Shown here one piece after another: positions 1-6,709 of a stretch of 23,213 nucleotides of DNA. The notes below the pieces were generated by a model, which worked only from the letters and a program-made list of their open reading frames with translations, searched no databases and was not told where the DNA came from. The position numbers were made by a program, and so were the translations under genes. The DNA is from a bacterium. Its GTDB lineage: Bacteria; Verrucomicrobiota; Verrucomicrobiia; Chthoniobacterales; Terrimicrobiaceae. The DNA lies in NCBI GenBank assembly GCA_009920585.1, contig RFZT01000006.1, positions 1 through 23,213 of the forward strand, given 5' to 3'. The first letter of the stretch is position 1, and the number at the start of each line of letters is the position of its first letter.

Positions 1-2
1 AC

Positions 3-635
3 AAAAAGGCTTTTGATGGCGATAACGGTCCGAATACCGGCGGGATGGGAACGATCAGTCCCTGTGGATCCATTGACGCAACGCTGCTGGAGACGATTAA
101 AACCGAGGTACTCGACCGCTTCATTGCGGGCATCAAGAAAGATGGGATCGCTTATCGGGGAATGTTGTTCCCTGGGCTCATGCTCACCAAAGACGGAGTT
201 AGAGTGCTCGAGTTCAATTGCCGCTGGGGCGATCCCGAGACGCAGGTGCTCGTTCGCCGCCTCAATTCGGATTTGCTGCCCGTGTTGGAAGCCACGGTGG
301 ACGGGAAACTCGATTCCATCGCGCCGGACTGGGACGATGAGGCCGCCATCTGCCTCATTCTTGCCTCCGGCGGATACCCCGGTTCCTATGAAAAAGGAAA
401 AGCCATCGACGGATTAGACGCTGCAGGGGCGATGGACGGAATCCAAGTTTTCCATGCTGGAACAAAATCCGATGGAGCGCGTGTCCTTACCAATGGCGGT
501 CGCGTGCTCGGCGTTTCCGCCAAGGCAGCAAGTCTTGAAGCCGCGAGAGCCCTTGCATACAGCGCTGCGGACAGAATTTCCTTTGATCGGATGCAACGCA
601 GAAACGATATCGGCGCTAGACCCGTCACACTATGA
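3..635 (+). CDS. purD: Phosphoribosylamine-glycine ligase (GAR synthetase), C-terminal part
   Basis: This enzyme joins phosphoribosylamine to glycine using ATP in cytosolic purine synthesis. The window cuts off its 5' end; the frame is open from base 3. The fragment begins with the conserved GDNGPNTGGMG stretch of the ATP-grasp domain. It continues through the EFNCRWGDPETQ metal- and nucleotide-binding motif and ends with the PurD C-terminal domain (LASGGYPGSYEKG, then a terminal NDIGARP). About 210 residues are present, against about 420-430 for the family. Its TGA overlaps the ATG of the next gene (ATGA at 632-635), so the two are probably translationally coupled. The identification is secure; only the upstream half is missing. 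Confidence 0.96.
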   Translation, partial: KKAFDGDNGPNTGGMGTISPCGSIDATLLETIKTEVLDRFIAGIKKDGIAYRGMLFPGLMLTKDGVRVLEFNCRWGDPETQVLVRRLNSDLLPVLEATVDGKLDSIAPDWDDEAAICLILASGGYPGSYEKGKAIDGLDAAGAMDGIQVFHAGTKSDGARVLTNGGRVLGVSAKAASLEAARALAYSAADRISFDRMQRRNDIGARPVTL

Positions 636-1684
636 AAACTTGGGCCCTCGCGATTTTCTGCTCGTTCGGTTTTGCGGCATTCGCCGCCGAAGAGGCGTCG
701 GCACCTGCGGTCGCGCCACAACTCCATGAAGCCGTAAACGCGCTCGATGCCACGCAGGTCCAAAAGGCCATCGATATCCTGCGGACCAACTTTCTTTCCG
801 CCGATGACTTGGATGATGATGCACGGCAGCGAGCGCTTCTCGAAGGTCTGGCTATACGATTGGCCCCAGGCGTCAGTATTGTGCCCGCCGCATCCGAGTC
901 CAAGCCCAAGGACATTCTGCCTTTCCTCGCCGAAATCATCGACAACCGGGCTGGATACATTCGTCCCGGTGCCCTCGATGCCGATTCGCTCGGCCAAACC
1001 GATGTGGCGTTAAAAAATTTCACCGACAAGCAAATGCCTGCCACCATCTTGGATTTGCGGGCGGTTCCGGCGGGGAGCGAATTTGATGTCGCTGCCGACT
1101 TTGCGCGTCGCTTCACACCAAAAGGAAAAATCCTCTTCACCATCCAAAAGCCGAACGCCAAACAGGAACGGATTCTGACATCCGACATGGACCCTGCTTT
1201 CAAAGGCATTCTGATTGTTCTCACCGACTCCGATACGCTCGGAGCCGCTGAAGTGCTCGCCGCAACTCTTCGACAAAACGCGGGAGCCATGATCATCGGC
1301 GCGGAAACAGCGGGAGCTGCAGTCGAATTCTCCGACTTTCCGCTTGGCTCCGATCAGCTCCTACGTGTCGCCGTGTCACGCGTTTCGGTACCCGAGGCGG
1401 GTTCTCTTTTTCCTGATGGGGTGAAGCCCGATATCTCCATTTCATTGACTTCAGACGTTCAGGCGCGTCTGTTTGAACTCAGTCGCGAGCATGGTGTGAG
1501 CGAATATATCTTCGATAAGGAACGCCCCCGCATGAACGAAGCCGCACTCGTTGCGAATACCAACCCCGAAATTGCCGCCATTGAAGAAAGTGGCGATGAG
1601 GAAGCAGTTCCACCACGGGATACCGTCCTGCAGCGCGCGATGGACATCGTGACGGCCATCACCTTTTACAAAAAGGCGAAGTAA
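632..1684 (+). CDS. Exported S41-peptidase-like protein, probable pseudoenzyme
   Basis: The 350-residue product starts with a signal peptide (residues 1-19, ending FAAFA/AEE). The core from about residue 137 to 272 follows the C-terminal-processing-peptidase (S41) fold pattern: TILDLRAVPAG, then ILIVLTDSDTLGAAEVLAATLR, then IIGAETAGAAVEF, then LFPDGVKPDISI. In active S41 enzymes the nucleophile lies in SASASE and the catalytic lysine lies 25 residues later in FGKG. Here an ungapped match puts Gly204 at the serine position and Ala229 at the lysine position. No PDZ domain was recognised. It is therefore probably a periplasmic, catalytically dead binding or scaffold protein; that role is inferred. 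It overlaps purD by 4 bases with no evident functional link to purine synthesis. Membership of the S41 fold is likely but rests on motif comparison by eye. Confidence 0.8.
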   Translation: MKTWALAIFCSFGFAAFAAEEASAPAVAPQLHEAVNALDATQVQKAIDILRTNFLSADDLDDDARQRALLEGLAIRLAPGVSIVPAASESKPKDILPFLAEIIDNRAGYIRPGALDADSLGQTDVALKNFTDKQMPATILDLRAVPAGSEFDVAADFARRFTPKGKILFTIQKPNAKQERILTSDMDPAFKGILIVLTDSDTLGAAEVLAATLRQNAGAMIIGAETAGAAVEFSDFPLGSDQLLRVAVSRVSVPEAGSLFPDGVKPDISISLTSDVQARLFELSREHGVSEYIFDKERPRMNEAALVANTNPEIAAIEESGDEEAVPPRDTVLQRAMDIVTAITFYKKAK

Positions 1685-1715
1685 ACGGCGTGCCTCGACT
1701 CTCGCTTGATGAATT

Positions 1716-1884
1716 TAGAGCAGTTTAAATAATTCTATAGCCACTACTTTGCGGCGGCGAGGATCGCTGAGCTGCGTTGGCAGTTCGGGCAGTGTGTTCT
1801 CACACAGCCGCTTCACAGCCGCCGCTCCCCAGCAACCCTCGGCGCTCCCAAATTAACGGCCACATTATTATTTAAAATGCTCTA
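1716..1884. mobile_element. MITE-like foldback element (169 bp)
   Basis: The ends form an inverted repeat. TAGAGCAGTTTAAATAAT at 1716-1733 matches, with one mismatch, the reverse complement of 1867-1884. The interior also reads as a long imperfect palindrome centred on GTGTG-TTCT-CACAC at 1792-1805. Both ends carry TA, which would suit a TA-targeting (IS630/Tc1-like) transposase acting in trans. It contains no ORF, and it ends 6 bases from the stop of the neighbouring minus-strand gene. It could instead be a large bidirectional transcription terminator, but the AT-rich matched ends argue for a mobile origin. Confidence 0.55.
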
Positions 1885-1890
1885 GGCCTC

Positions 1891-2511
1891 TTACGCGGTG
1901 TCAGCGTGTTGCTTTCGAATGCCCTCCAGTTTCTTTTCAACAGCGCGGCGCAAGGATGATCCCGAAATCAGTGAGATCCACCCTTTCACCTCTCTCCATT
2001 TGAGACCACGCAGGTCGGTTTCCGGCAAATTCCCACTCACAGAACTTCGATTCATCGCGGCGAGATAGGCCAAATCAAAGACCGCTTTTTCCGTCGTTGC
2101 CATAAAGCCATCTACCCGGCTGTCATAGATGTAGCCGCCAAATAACTCTGGTGCGATGCAGTGAAAGGTTAGCTTTGCGCCTGCCATTTCGATTTCGCAC
2201 GGGCGCCCCAGCGTAATGGCAAAATGCTTTTGGGGAATTTGCTGAATTCGATCATGAACGCGCAACGCCGCCCAACCTGAGAGGTAGGCTTGATAGGGAT
2301 GGGCAGCAGCGTCCACAAGGACTCCCGGTTTTAATGCTGAGCCTCCAACCATCCAGTGTCCTCTTTTGAGCGGAGTAACAAGCTCTTCGGCGCAAAGTCT
2401 TCGCAGTGCCATTGAGGCGGCCGGAATGCTGAGGTCGCTGAGTTGTGCTGCTTCGCGGGTTGTGACCCGCTTGAGGCCAACCAATCTGCGGTAAAAGGCG
2501 GAGGCGTTCAT
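1891..2511 (-). CDS. AbiEi-type antitoxin / transcriptional regulator
   Basis: The 206-residue protein has an N-terminal winged-helix-like region (residues 1-55, VTTREAAQLSDLSIPAASMA). The rest resembles AbiEi antitoxins of type IV toxin-antitoxin systems: HPYQAYLSGWAALRVHD, IPQKHFAITLGRP and a TTEKAVFDLAYLAA segment. AbiEi proteins bind their own promoter and neutralise an AbiEii nucleotidyltransferase. No AbiEii gene lies downstream; a MITE-like element abuts the 3' end instead. Its ATG overlaps the stop of a short upstream reading frame (2508-2645). It may be an orphan antitoxin left after loss of its partner, or a stand-alone regulator. The family call is fairly safe; the function is not. 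Confidence 0.75.
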   Translation of the reverse strand: MNASAFYRRLVGLKRVTTREAAQLSDLSIPAASMALRRLCAEELVTPLKRGHWMVGGSALKPGVLVDAAAHPYQAYLSGWAALRVHDRIQQIPQKHFAITLGRPCEIEMAGAKLTFHCIAPELFGGYIYDSRVDGFMATTEKAVFDLAYLAAMNRSSVSGNLPETDLRGLKWREVKGWISLISGSSLRRAVEKKLEGIRKQHADTA

Positions 2512-2645
2512 TTCAACTCAGTGCGGATAGCGCTTGAAAGGTCGCCTGCAACACGCTGCGACATCACCTTCCAAGCCTCGGAGGTCCCATAGTGGGAAGC
2601 CAAGTCGTTCGGTAAATAGGGAACCACCTGATCCCTGAATATAAC
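2508..2645 (-). pseudogene. 3' remnant of an unidentified gene upstream of the AbiEi-like gene
   Basis: On the minus strand 45 codons are open, running from VIFRDQVVPYLPNDL to a C-terminus RTELK. The stop (TGA) overlaps the AbiEi ATG as ATGA, the usual spacing of coupled genes. There is no ATG before the in-frame TAA at 2646-2648; the only plausible start is an internal GTG giving about 39 residues. The composition is protein-like and amphipathic, but I do not recognise a family. It probably represents the tail of a partner gene whose 5' part was lost, since a dispersed repeat begins about 45 bases further upstream. It could also be a genuine very small gene, or a chance frame. Confidence 0.4.
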
Positions 2646-2691
2646 TTATACCATTGCCCCTTTGAAATTAGACTTTGCAGCGGAAAAGGGG

Positions 2692-2838
2692 GGCATGGCC
2701 GTCTCGGCCGTGTGGAGACTGGTCTGCGTTCTCGCACCCTGCCCATCGGAACCAAAGGAGCTGACCGCAGCACACAGGCGAGACGCGCTGTGCCCCTCTA
2801 CTAAAATCCAAAAGCAAGCGACTTTTGGTATTATTGCG
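2692..2838 (+). repeat. Dispersed structured repeat, copy 1 (left of the toxin-antitoxin pair)
   Basis: This ~147-bp stretch matches 3871-4018 in the same orientation at roughly 85-90% identity (estimated by eye), including a 40-base identical core starting GACCGCAGCACACAGG. It can form three hairpins: GGCCG-tct-CGGCC; CACAG-GCG-aga-CGC-g-CTGTG; and CCAAAAG-caagcga-CTTTTGG. Flanking sequences of the two copies do not match, so the boundaries are fairly sharp. A plus-strand frame (2695-2859, 54 codons) is also open in copy 2. However, nearly all differences between copies change the amino acid, so a structured non-coding repeat is more likely. Confidence 0.85.
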
Positions 2839-2922
2839 ATTTATCAATTTATCCGTTAACTAATAGCAGTCGTGAGGCGGTAGAAAAATTTCACCTGGTC
2901 TTCTTGGGCGGTATTAGAAAAC

Positions 2923-2965
2923 TTTTGCATAGTGAAAAACATTTGTTTTGCATATTGTAAAACAT
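2923..2965 (+). promoter_or_regulatory. Tandem operator-like repeats upstream of the toxin-antitoxin operon
   Basis: Two 20-base direct repeats, TTTTGCATAGTGAAAAACAT (2923-2942) and TTTTGCATATTGTAAAACAT (2946-2965), start 23 bases apart, about two helical turns. Each is a near-palindrome (TTTTGCA-TAT-TGTAAAA in the second). They end 16 bases before the antitoxin ATG. Phd/YefM-type antitoxins autoregulate by binding such sites, so these are the likely operators and probably overlap the promoter. Binding itself is inferred. Confidence 0.6.
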
Positions 2966-2981
2966 AGGCGAACTTTGCCCA

Positions 2982-3212
2982 ATGAAGACAATGACAGTGC
3001 GTGAAATGAAGGCTCACTGGTCGAAGGTCGAAGAATTGGTGGCCAATGGCGAGATCATAGAAGTGTTGAACCGGGGGAAGCCCAGAGTTCGGCTGGTTCC
3101 GGCGGGCGGGCGTCAGCGTGTTGTTTGGGACGATCATTTGGCCACGGCCATTCCCAACAAGGGAGCTTCCGCAATGGAGACTGTTGACCGCGATCGGGGA
3201 GGTCGCTGGTAA
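2982..3212 (+). CDS. Phd/YefM-family antitoxin
   Basis: The 76-residue protein starts MKTMTVREMKAHWSKVEELV and continues EIIEVLNRGKPRVRLVPA. This is the typical N-terminal DNA-binding fold of Phd/YefM antitoxins, with the signature of a short helix-strand unit followed by RGKPxARL. The C-terminal ~30 residues would be the toxin-neutralising tail. It lies 3 bases upstream of the PIN-domain toxin gene, and two operator-like repeats stand just in front. An alternative in-frame ATG three codons downstream (2991) is possible; no clear Shine-Dalgarno sequence decides between them. Confidence 0.88.
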   Translation: MKTMTVREMKAHWSKVEELVANGEIIEVLNRGKPRVRLVPAGGRQRVVWDDHLATAIPNKGASAMETVDRDRGGRW

Positions 3213-3215
3213 GGT

Positions 3216-3656
3216 ATGCTCTATCTGGATACCAGCGCACTCCTGAAACTCTACCTCCGCGAGCAGGGTTCAGAGTGGGTGCAGGACCAAGTGGAGGCCC
3301 AAAGTGACCCGCTACCGGTTTGGGAATTGCAGGAGGCGGAACTGACAAACGCTCTGCGATTGAAGGTATTTTGGCGCGATATCACAGCCGCCCAAGCTGA
3401 TGGGCAGTTGGTTCATTTTCGCTCCCGCAAAGAGCGAGGCCAGTATGTCTTCCCTCGCCTCGATCGGGCGGCACTCATGGAGCGCTTCCGCCAACTTTCC
3501 CGTCACAGCATGAAAATCGGAACCCGCACCTTGGATGTGATGCATGTGGCGTGCGCTTGTGAAATTCAGGCGGACACATTTGTTTCCTTCGACGAGCGGC
3601 AATGCGCCTTGGCTAAACTCGCCGGGCTAAAAGTGATCGAGCCGATTGCCGAATGA
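3216..3656 (+). CDS. vapC: PIN-domain ribonuclease toxin, VapC family
   Basis: The 146-residue protein is a PIN-domain toxin that should cleave RNA using Mg or Mn ions. The acidic residues expected in the active site are visible: Asp5 in MLYLDTSALLKLY, Glu42 in EAELTNAL, Asp107 in TLDVMHVACA, and Asp126 in TFVSFDERQ. The length is normal for VapC. It follows the antitoxin gene by 3 bases, so the pair forms an operon under shared autoregulation. The whole module (2923-3656) lies between two direct copies of a ~148-bp repeat. All catalytic residues are kept, so the toxin is predicted to be active. Confidence 0.92.
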   Translation: MLYLDTSALLKLYLREQGSEWVQDQVEAQSDPLPVWELQEAELTNALRLKVFWRDITAAQADGQLVHFRSRKERGQYVFPRLDRAALMERFRQLSRHSMKIGTRTLDVMHVACACEIQADTFVSFDERQCALAKLAGLKVIEPIAE

Positions 3657-3870
3657 CCATAGAGAGATCAGATGATCGCGAGGACTCGCGAGTTTGTTAT
3701 TTCAAAATCGCCTAGGGCGTCGATTTGCTTTTCAAACAGGACCCGAGGTGAAAGAGATTTGTCTGCTGAAAGCGGAAAAAGCCAACGAAGGAAATAAAAG
3801 AATCGCTGAAAATCCCAAGCCTGCTGAACGAAGAGATTTCATCTTTAGTTAAGGGCTTTTAAAATAAGGA

Positions 3871-4018
3871 GGCATGGCCGTCCCGGCCGTGTGGAGACTG
3901 GTCTACACGCTCTTAGCATACCCATTTGGAACCAAGGAGCAGACCGCAGCACACAGGCGAGACGCGCTGTGCCCCTCTACTCAAATCCAAAAGCAAGCGG
4001 CTTTTGGTATTACTTGCG
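3871..4018 (+). repeat. Dispersed structured repeat, copy 2 (right of the toxin-antitoxin pair, touching queF)
   Basis: Same-orientation partner of the repeat at 2692-2838. Its hairpins are slightly better: GGCCG-tcc-CGGCC near 3877, and a perfect 8-bp stem CCAAAAGC-aagcg-GCTTTTGG at 3987-4007. The last bases overlap the queF stop codon. A plus-strand frame from 3874 to 4050 (58 codons) is open and keeps the phase of copy 1 through two compensating single-base gaps, but the changes are mostly non-synonymous. It may act as the queF terminator here. Confidence 0.85.
3982..4007 (-). terminator. Probable queF terminator inside repeat copy 2
   Basis: Read on the minus strand just after the queF stop, CCAAAAGC-cgctt-GCTTTTGG forms a perfect 8-bp stem followed by ATTTGA. 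The T run is short, so termination may be inefficient or may depend on other parts of the repeat. Confidence 0.4.
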
Positions 4019-4450
4019 TTTTTTACCACTTGCCTCATGCGAGGCAGTAACCGTAAGCGACAGACCCCCGCGCGCCGCAAAAGCCCCTTCGACAGTCATG
4101 CTGCGGGGGTTGCACACGGCGACCAAGTCGTCCAGAATTCGATTCACGATCTGTTCGTTGAACGACGGCGTGTTGCGAAACGAAGCGAGGTAATATTTCA
4201 GGGATTTCGTCTCCACGCAGCGGGCGGCGGGCACATATTCGATGACCAACTCGGCGTAGTCGGGTTGGCCGGTCACGGGGCAAAGTGACGAAAAGTCGCG
4301 TGTATCCACGCGGATCACGTATCCGCGGCTGGGATGGGTGTTCGGAAAAGTCTCCAAAATATCGCGTGAGGGAGTTTGAGGAAGCGCAGAGGAAGTTCCC
4401 AGCAGTTGCAGTGATTTTTTAGGCTGCTCTTTGCGATCGGATTTTTTCAT
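4010..4450 (-). CDS. queF: NADPH-dependent 7-cyano-7-deazaguanine reductase
   Basis: QueF reduces preQ0 to preQ1 in the cytosol, the step that makes the precursor of queuosine in tRNA. The 146-residue protein is of the short, unimodular type. The nucleophilic Cys57 lies in FSSLCPVTGQPDYAELVIEY, with Asp64 as the expected proton donor. The segment SFNEQIVNRILDDLVAVC matches the family's substrate-binding helix. I chose the ATG at 4450 (MKKSDRK) over a TTG six codons upstream. It is the only queuosine gene seen in the window. It is divergent from the cyclopropane-synthase-like gene, and its 3' end touches the dispersed repeat. Confidence 0.95.
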   Translation of the reverse strand: MKKSDRKEQPKKSLQLLGTSSALPQTPSRDILETFPNTHPSRGYVIRVDTRDFSSLCPVTGQPDYAELVIEYVPAARCVETKSLKYYLASFRNTPSFNEQIVNRILDDLVAVCNPRSMTVEGAFAARGGLSLTVTASHEASGKKRK

Positions 4451-4518
4451 GGGCGAAGATTGGCACAAGTCGCGGATATGTTCCAGCAGGGAGTCGGCGT
4501 CTCGACAAGGGGCAGCGT

Positions 4519-5787
4519 GTGGGTATGGTGGAGGGGTTCTCTTTTTTACTCATGCTTTTTCGCCGTCTGGTTCTCAATAGCTTCGCCAAACTCAAGAACG
4601 GGCGTCTGGAGGTTCGCCTGCCCGACGGGACGGATTGCGCCTATGGATCTGGCGGGGATGGGCCACGGGCCTCGATTCACATCACCAAGGAGGAGTTTTT
4701 CAAACGCTGCGTTTTTTATGGTCCGATCGGATTTGCCGAAGGCTACATCGCGGGCGAGTGGGAAACGGACGACCTCACGAAGCTAATAGCCTGGTTTATT
4801 TTGAATGCGAGCGATGCCGACGCTCTGCAAACCCAGGCTTCACGTGGAACTGGTCTGTTTGATTTGTTTAGCGCCTTCAACCGCCTGTTCCACCGGATGA
4901 GGCACAACAGCCGCGCGATGAGCGAGAAAAACATCCGCGAGCATTACGATCTCAGTAATGATTTCTTCAGTCTGTGGCTCGATCCCACGATGACGTATTC
5001 CAGCGCGTATTTTGAAAAAGCGGACGAGAGCTTGGAATCCGCCCAAATTCGGAAATACGACAAACTCTGCCGCCGCTTGCATCTGGCACCGACTGACAGC
5101 GTGCTGGAAATTGGCAGCGGTTGGGGAGGTTTTAGTATGCACGCGGCAAAAACCTTCGGCTGCAAAGTCACGACCGTCACCATCTCGAAGGAGCAATATG
5201 TCGAAGCTTCTCGCCGAATTCATCAGGCAGGTCTGCAAGACCGAATCCAACTTCTTCTCTGCGACTACCGGGACCTGCGCGGGCAATTCGATAAAATCGC
5301 ATCCATCGAAATGCTCGAAGCTGTCGGCGACCGATATGTGGATGAATATTTTGAAAAACTGGATTCCCTGCTGAGCCCACAAGGTCTGCTGGGTCTTCAA
5401 GCGATCCTCTGTCCGGACCGCCAGTATCCGATCCTTCGCGATGGAGTGGATTTTATTCAGAAGCATATTTTTCCCGGTTCGCTTCTCATGTGCAATGCCC
5501 GCATTGCACAGTCCATGGCAGCCTGCGGGGATTTGAATCTGGTTGAATACGAAGACATGGCCCCGCACTACGCACTCACCCTCCGTCGTTGGAGAGAGAA
5601 CTTCGAAGCTCAGATGGAAGAGGTGAGGAAACTCGGTTTCGATGAGGTCTTCATTCGCAAGTGGCGCTACTACCTCTGCTATTGCGAGGCAGCCTTCGGA
5701 ACCCACCACATCACAGTCGCCCAGATGGTCTATTCGCGCCCCGACAACCTCGCTACACCATCAGCAATCTATCGCCTGCCTAAGTAA
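4519..5787 (+). CDS. cfa: Cyclopropane-fatty-acyl-phospholipid synthase-like methyltransferase
   Basis: This family uses S-adenosylmethionine to add a methylene or methyl group to unsaturated acyl chains of membrane phospholipids. The protein has the Cfa N-terminal region, then HYDLSNDFFSLWLDP (about 142-156), the SAM-binding motif LEIGSGWGG (196-204), SIEMLEAVGDRYVDEYF, and VDFIQKHIFPGS near the C-terminus. The cysteine that helps bind bicarbonate in the E. coli enzyme (in YSCGYW) is replaced by serine (TYSSAYF). It may therefore make another product, such as a methyl branch; this is inferred. GTG 4519 has an AAGGGG six bases upstream; ATG 4525 or 4552 are alternatives. Confidence 0.9.
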   Translation: MGMVEGFSFLLMLFRRLVLNSFAKLKNGRLEVRLPDGTDCAYGSGGDGPRASIHITKEEFFKRCVFYGPIGFAEGYIAGEWETDDLTKLIAWFILNASDADALQTQASRGTGLFDLFSAFNRLFHRMRHNSRAMSEKNIREHYDLSNDFFSLWLDPTMTYSSAYFEKADESLESAQIRKYDKLCRRLHLAPTDSVLEIGSGWGGFSMHAAKTFGCKVTTVTISKEQYVEASRRIHQAGLQDRIQLLLCDYRDLRGQFDKIASIEMLEAVGDRYVDEYFEKLDSLLSPQGLLGLQAILCPDRQYPILRDGVDFIQKHIFPGSLLMCNARIAQSMAACGDLNLVEYEDMAPHYALTLRRWRENFEAQMEEVRKLGFDEVFIRKWRYYLCYCEAAFGTHHITVAQMVYSRPDNLATPSAIYRLPK

Positions 5788-5993
5788 AAGCCTTGTTGGC
5801 TGTTTATAAAGTATGAAAGCAGTCGGATTTGCTATCTTCCAGACGGCAAAATTCTCATCAATCTTAACGAATAAGAGTTGACCATTTAATGGCAGGATAG
5901 TTAAGAACCATCGCCTTTCTTTCAGAGCCCTTCATACCCCTCCCTTATCGTCCATGCTCAAGCTCCTCACAAAACCATTCAAAAATAATAGCG

Positions 5994-6521
5994 ATGAATA
6001 AGAATCAAGCCCTACATAGCTTCCGATTGAGGAATGAAGGCGCTGGTATCAAACAGCAAATTTGCAGCATGATTGCCGATACCGCCTTGTTTGGAGATTT
6101 GTTGTGGGCAGACATTGTCGCTTTGGCGAACCATCTTGACTGCTATCAAGTCCCATCAAAAACGACCATTTTTAAAGAGGGGGAAGACGGTAATTACCTG
6201 TGTCTTTTGATCAAGGGGAAGATCGAAATTTCCAAGGCGGACAACAATGGAATCCAGCGTATGATCGTAGCGATCGGAAAAGGAAGATCGTTTGGCGAAA
6301 TGGCGATCATTGATGATGAACCTCGGTCTGCTACATGTGTTGCCATGTTAGACTGTGAATTGCTCGTGCTAGACAAAGATAACTATAGAATCATCCTCAA
6401 AGAACGACCAGCGCTCGCCGCAATCATTTTAGAGAAGTTGGCTAGGCTTTTGAGTCAACGATTACGTGCTGTAAATGGGAAGTTTGTTGAGCACTTAAGT
6501 TATAAAGATGGTGATTCTTAA
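5994..6521 (+). CDS. Stand-alone cyclic-nucleotide-binding-domain protein
   Basis: The 175-residue protein contains one cNMP-binding domain (about residues 30-155). The phosphate-binding cassette FGEMAIIDDEPRSAT (100-114) keeps Glu102 and Arg111, the residues that contact the ribose and phosphate of cAMP or cGMP. There is no C-terminal helix-turn-helix, so it is not a Crp/Fnr-type DNA-binding factor. It probably acts as a sensor subunit or regulator by protein contact. It lies alone, with 206 bases before it and 188 bases after it before the next frame, between two lipid-methyltransferase genes. A functional link to them is only suggested by position. Confidence 0.88.
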   Translation: MNKNQALHSFRLRNEGAGIKQQICSMIADTALFGDLLWADIVALANHLDCYQVPSKTTIFKEGEDGNYLCLLIKGKIEISKADNNGIQRMIVAIGKGRSFGEMAIIDDEPRSATCVAMLDCELLVLDKDNYRIILKERPALAAIILEKLARLLSQRLRAVNGKFVEHLSYKDGDS

Positions 6522-6576
6522 ACGTGATAATTTAAGGGTAAGATCGCAGTCCGAACGCGCCTTCCATTTCTGACAT

Positions 6577-6594
6577 AAAAACTCCCTGCGGGAG
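6577..6594 (-). terminator. Terminator-like hairpin on the minus strand with no evident gene
   Basis: On the minus strand CTCCC-GCA-GGGAG is followed directly by TTTTT. The stem is only 5 bp. No convincing minus-strand gene ends here; the open frame 6532-6879 mostly lies opposite the DUF1295 gene. It might end an antisense or small RNA, or be a fragment of an intergenic repeat. Confidence 0.3.
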
Positions 6595-6709
6595 AGGGGG
6601 GAACTTTGTCCGTAGCGCGATGAGTGCTTTCGTTGCCATCTTATGTTTTAGTTTTTCAAGAGCGCGTTGCCGCTGGCATAGTGACGAAGAAGAACCGAAT
6701 CGATTTTTT

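Noticed and set aside
386..997. A 203-codon minus-strand frame over purD and the S41-like gene
   Set aside because: It lies opposite two well-supported plus-strand genes and shows no domain pattern.
2662..2859. Plus-strand frame across repeat copy 1
   Set aside because: The matching frame in copy 2 differs mostly by amino-acid changes, and hairpins explain the conserved blocks better.
3675..3870. Open stretches in the gap after the vapC-like gene
   Set aside because: Two frames look weakly protein-like but lack a start codon and conflict with each other; nothing was recognised.
4840..5709. A 289-codon minus-strand frame
   Set aside because: It is fully antisense to the cfa-like gene, whose motifs are clear.
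5878..5906. Possible promoter (TTGACC) upstream of the cyclic-nucleotide-binding gene
   Set aside because: No acceptable -10 box stands at a normal distance.
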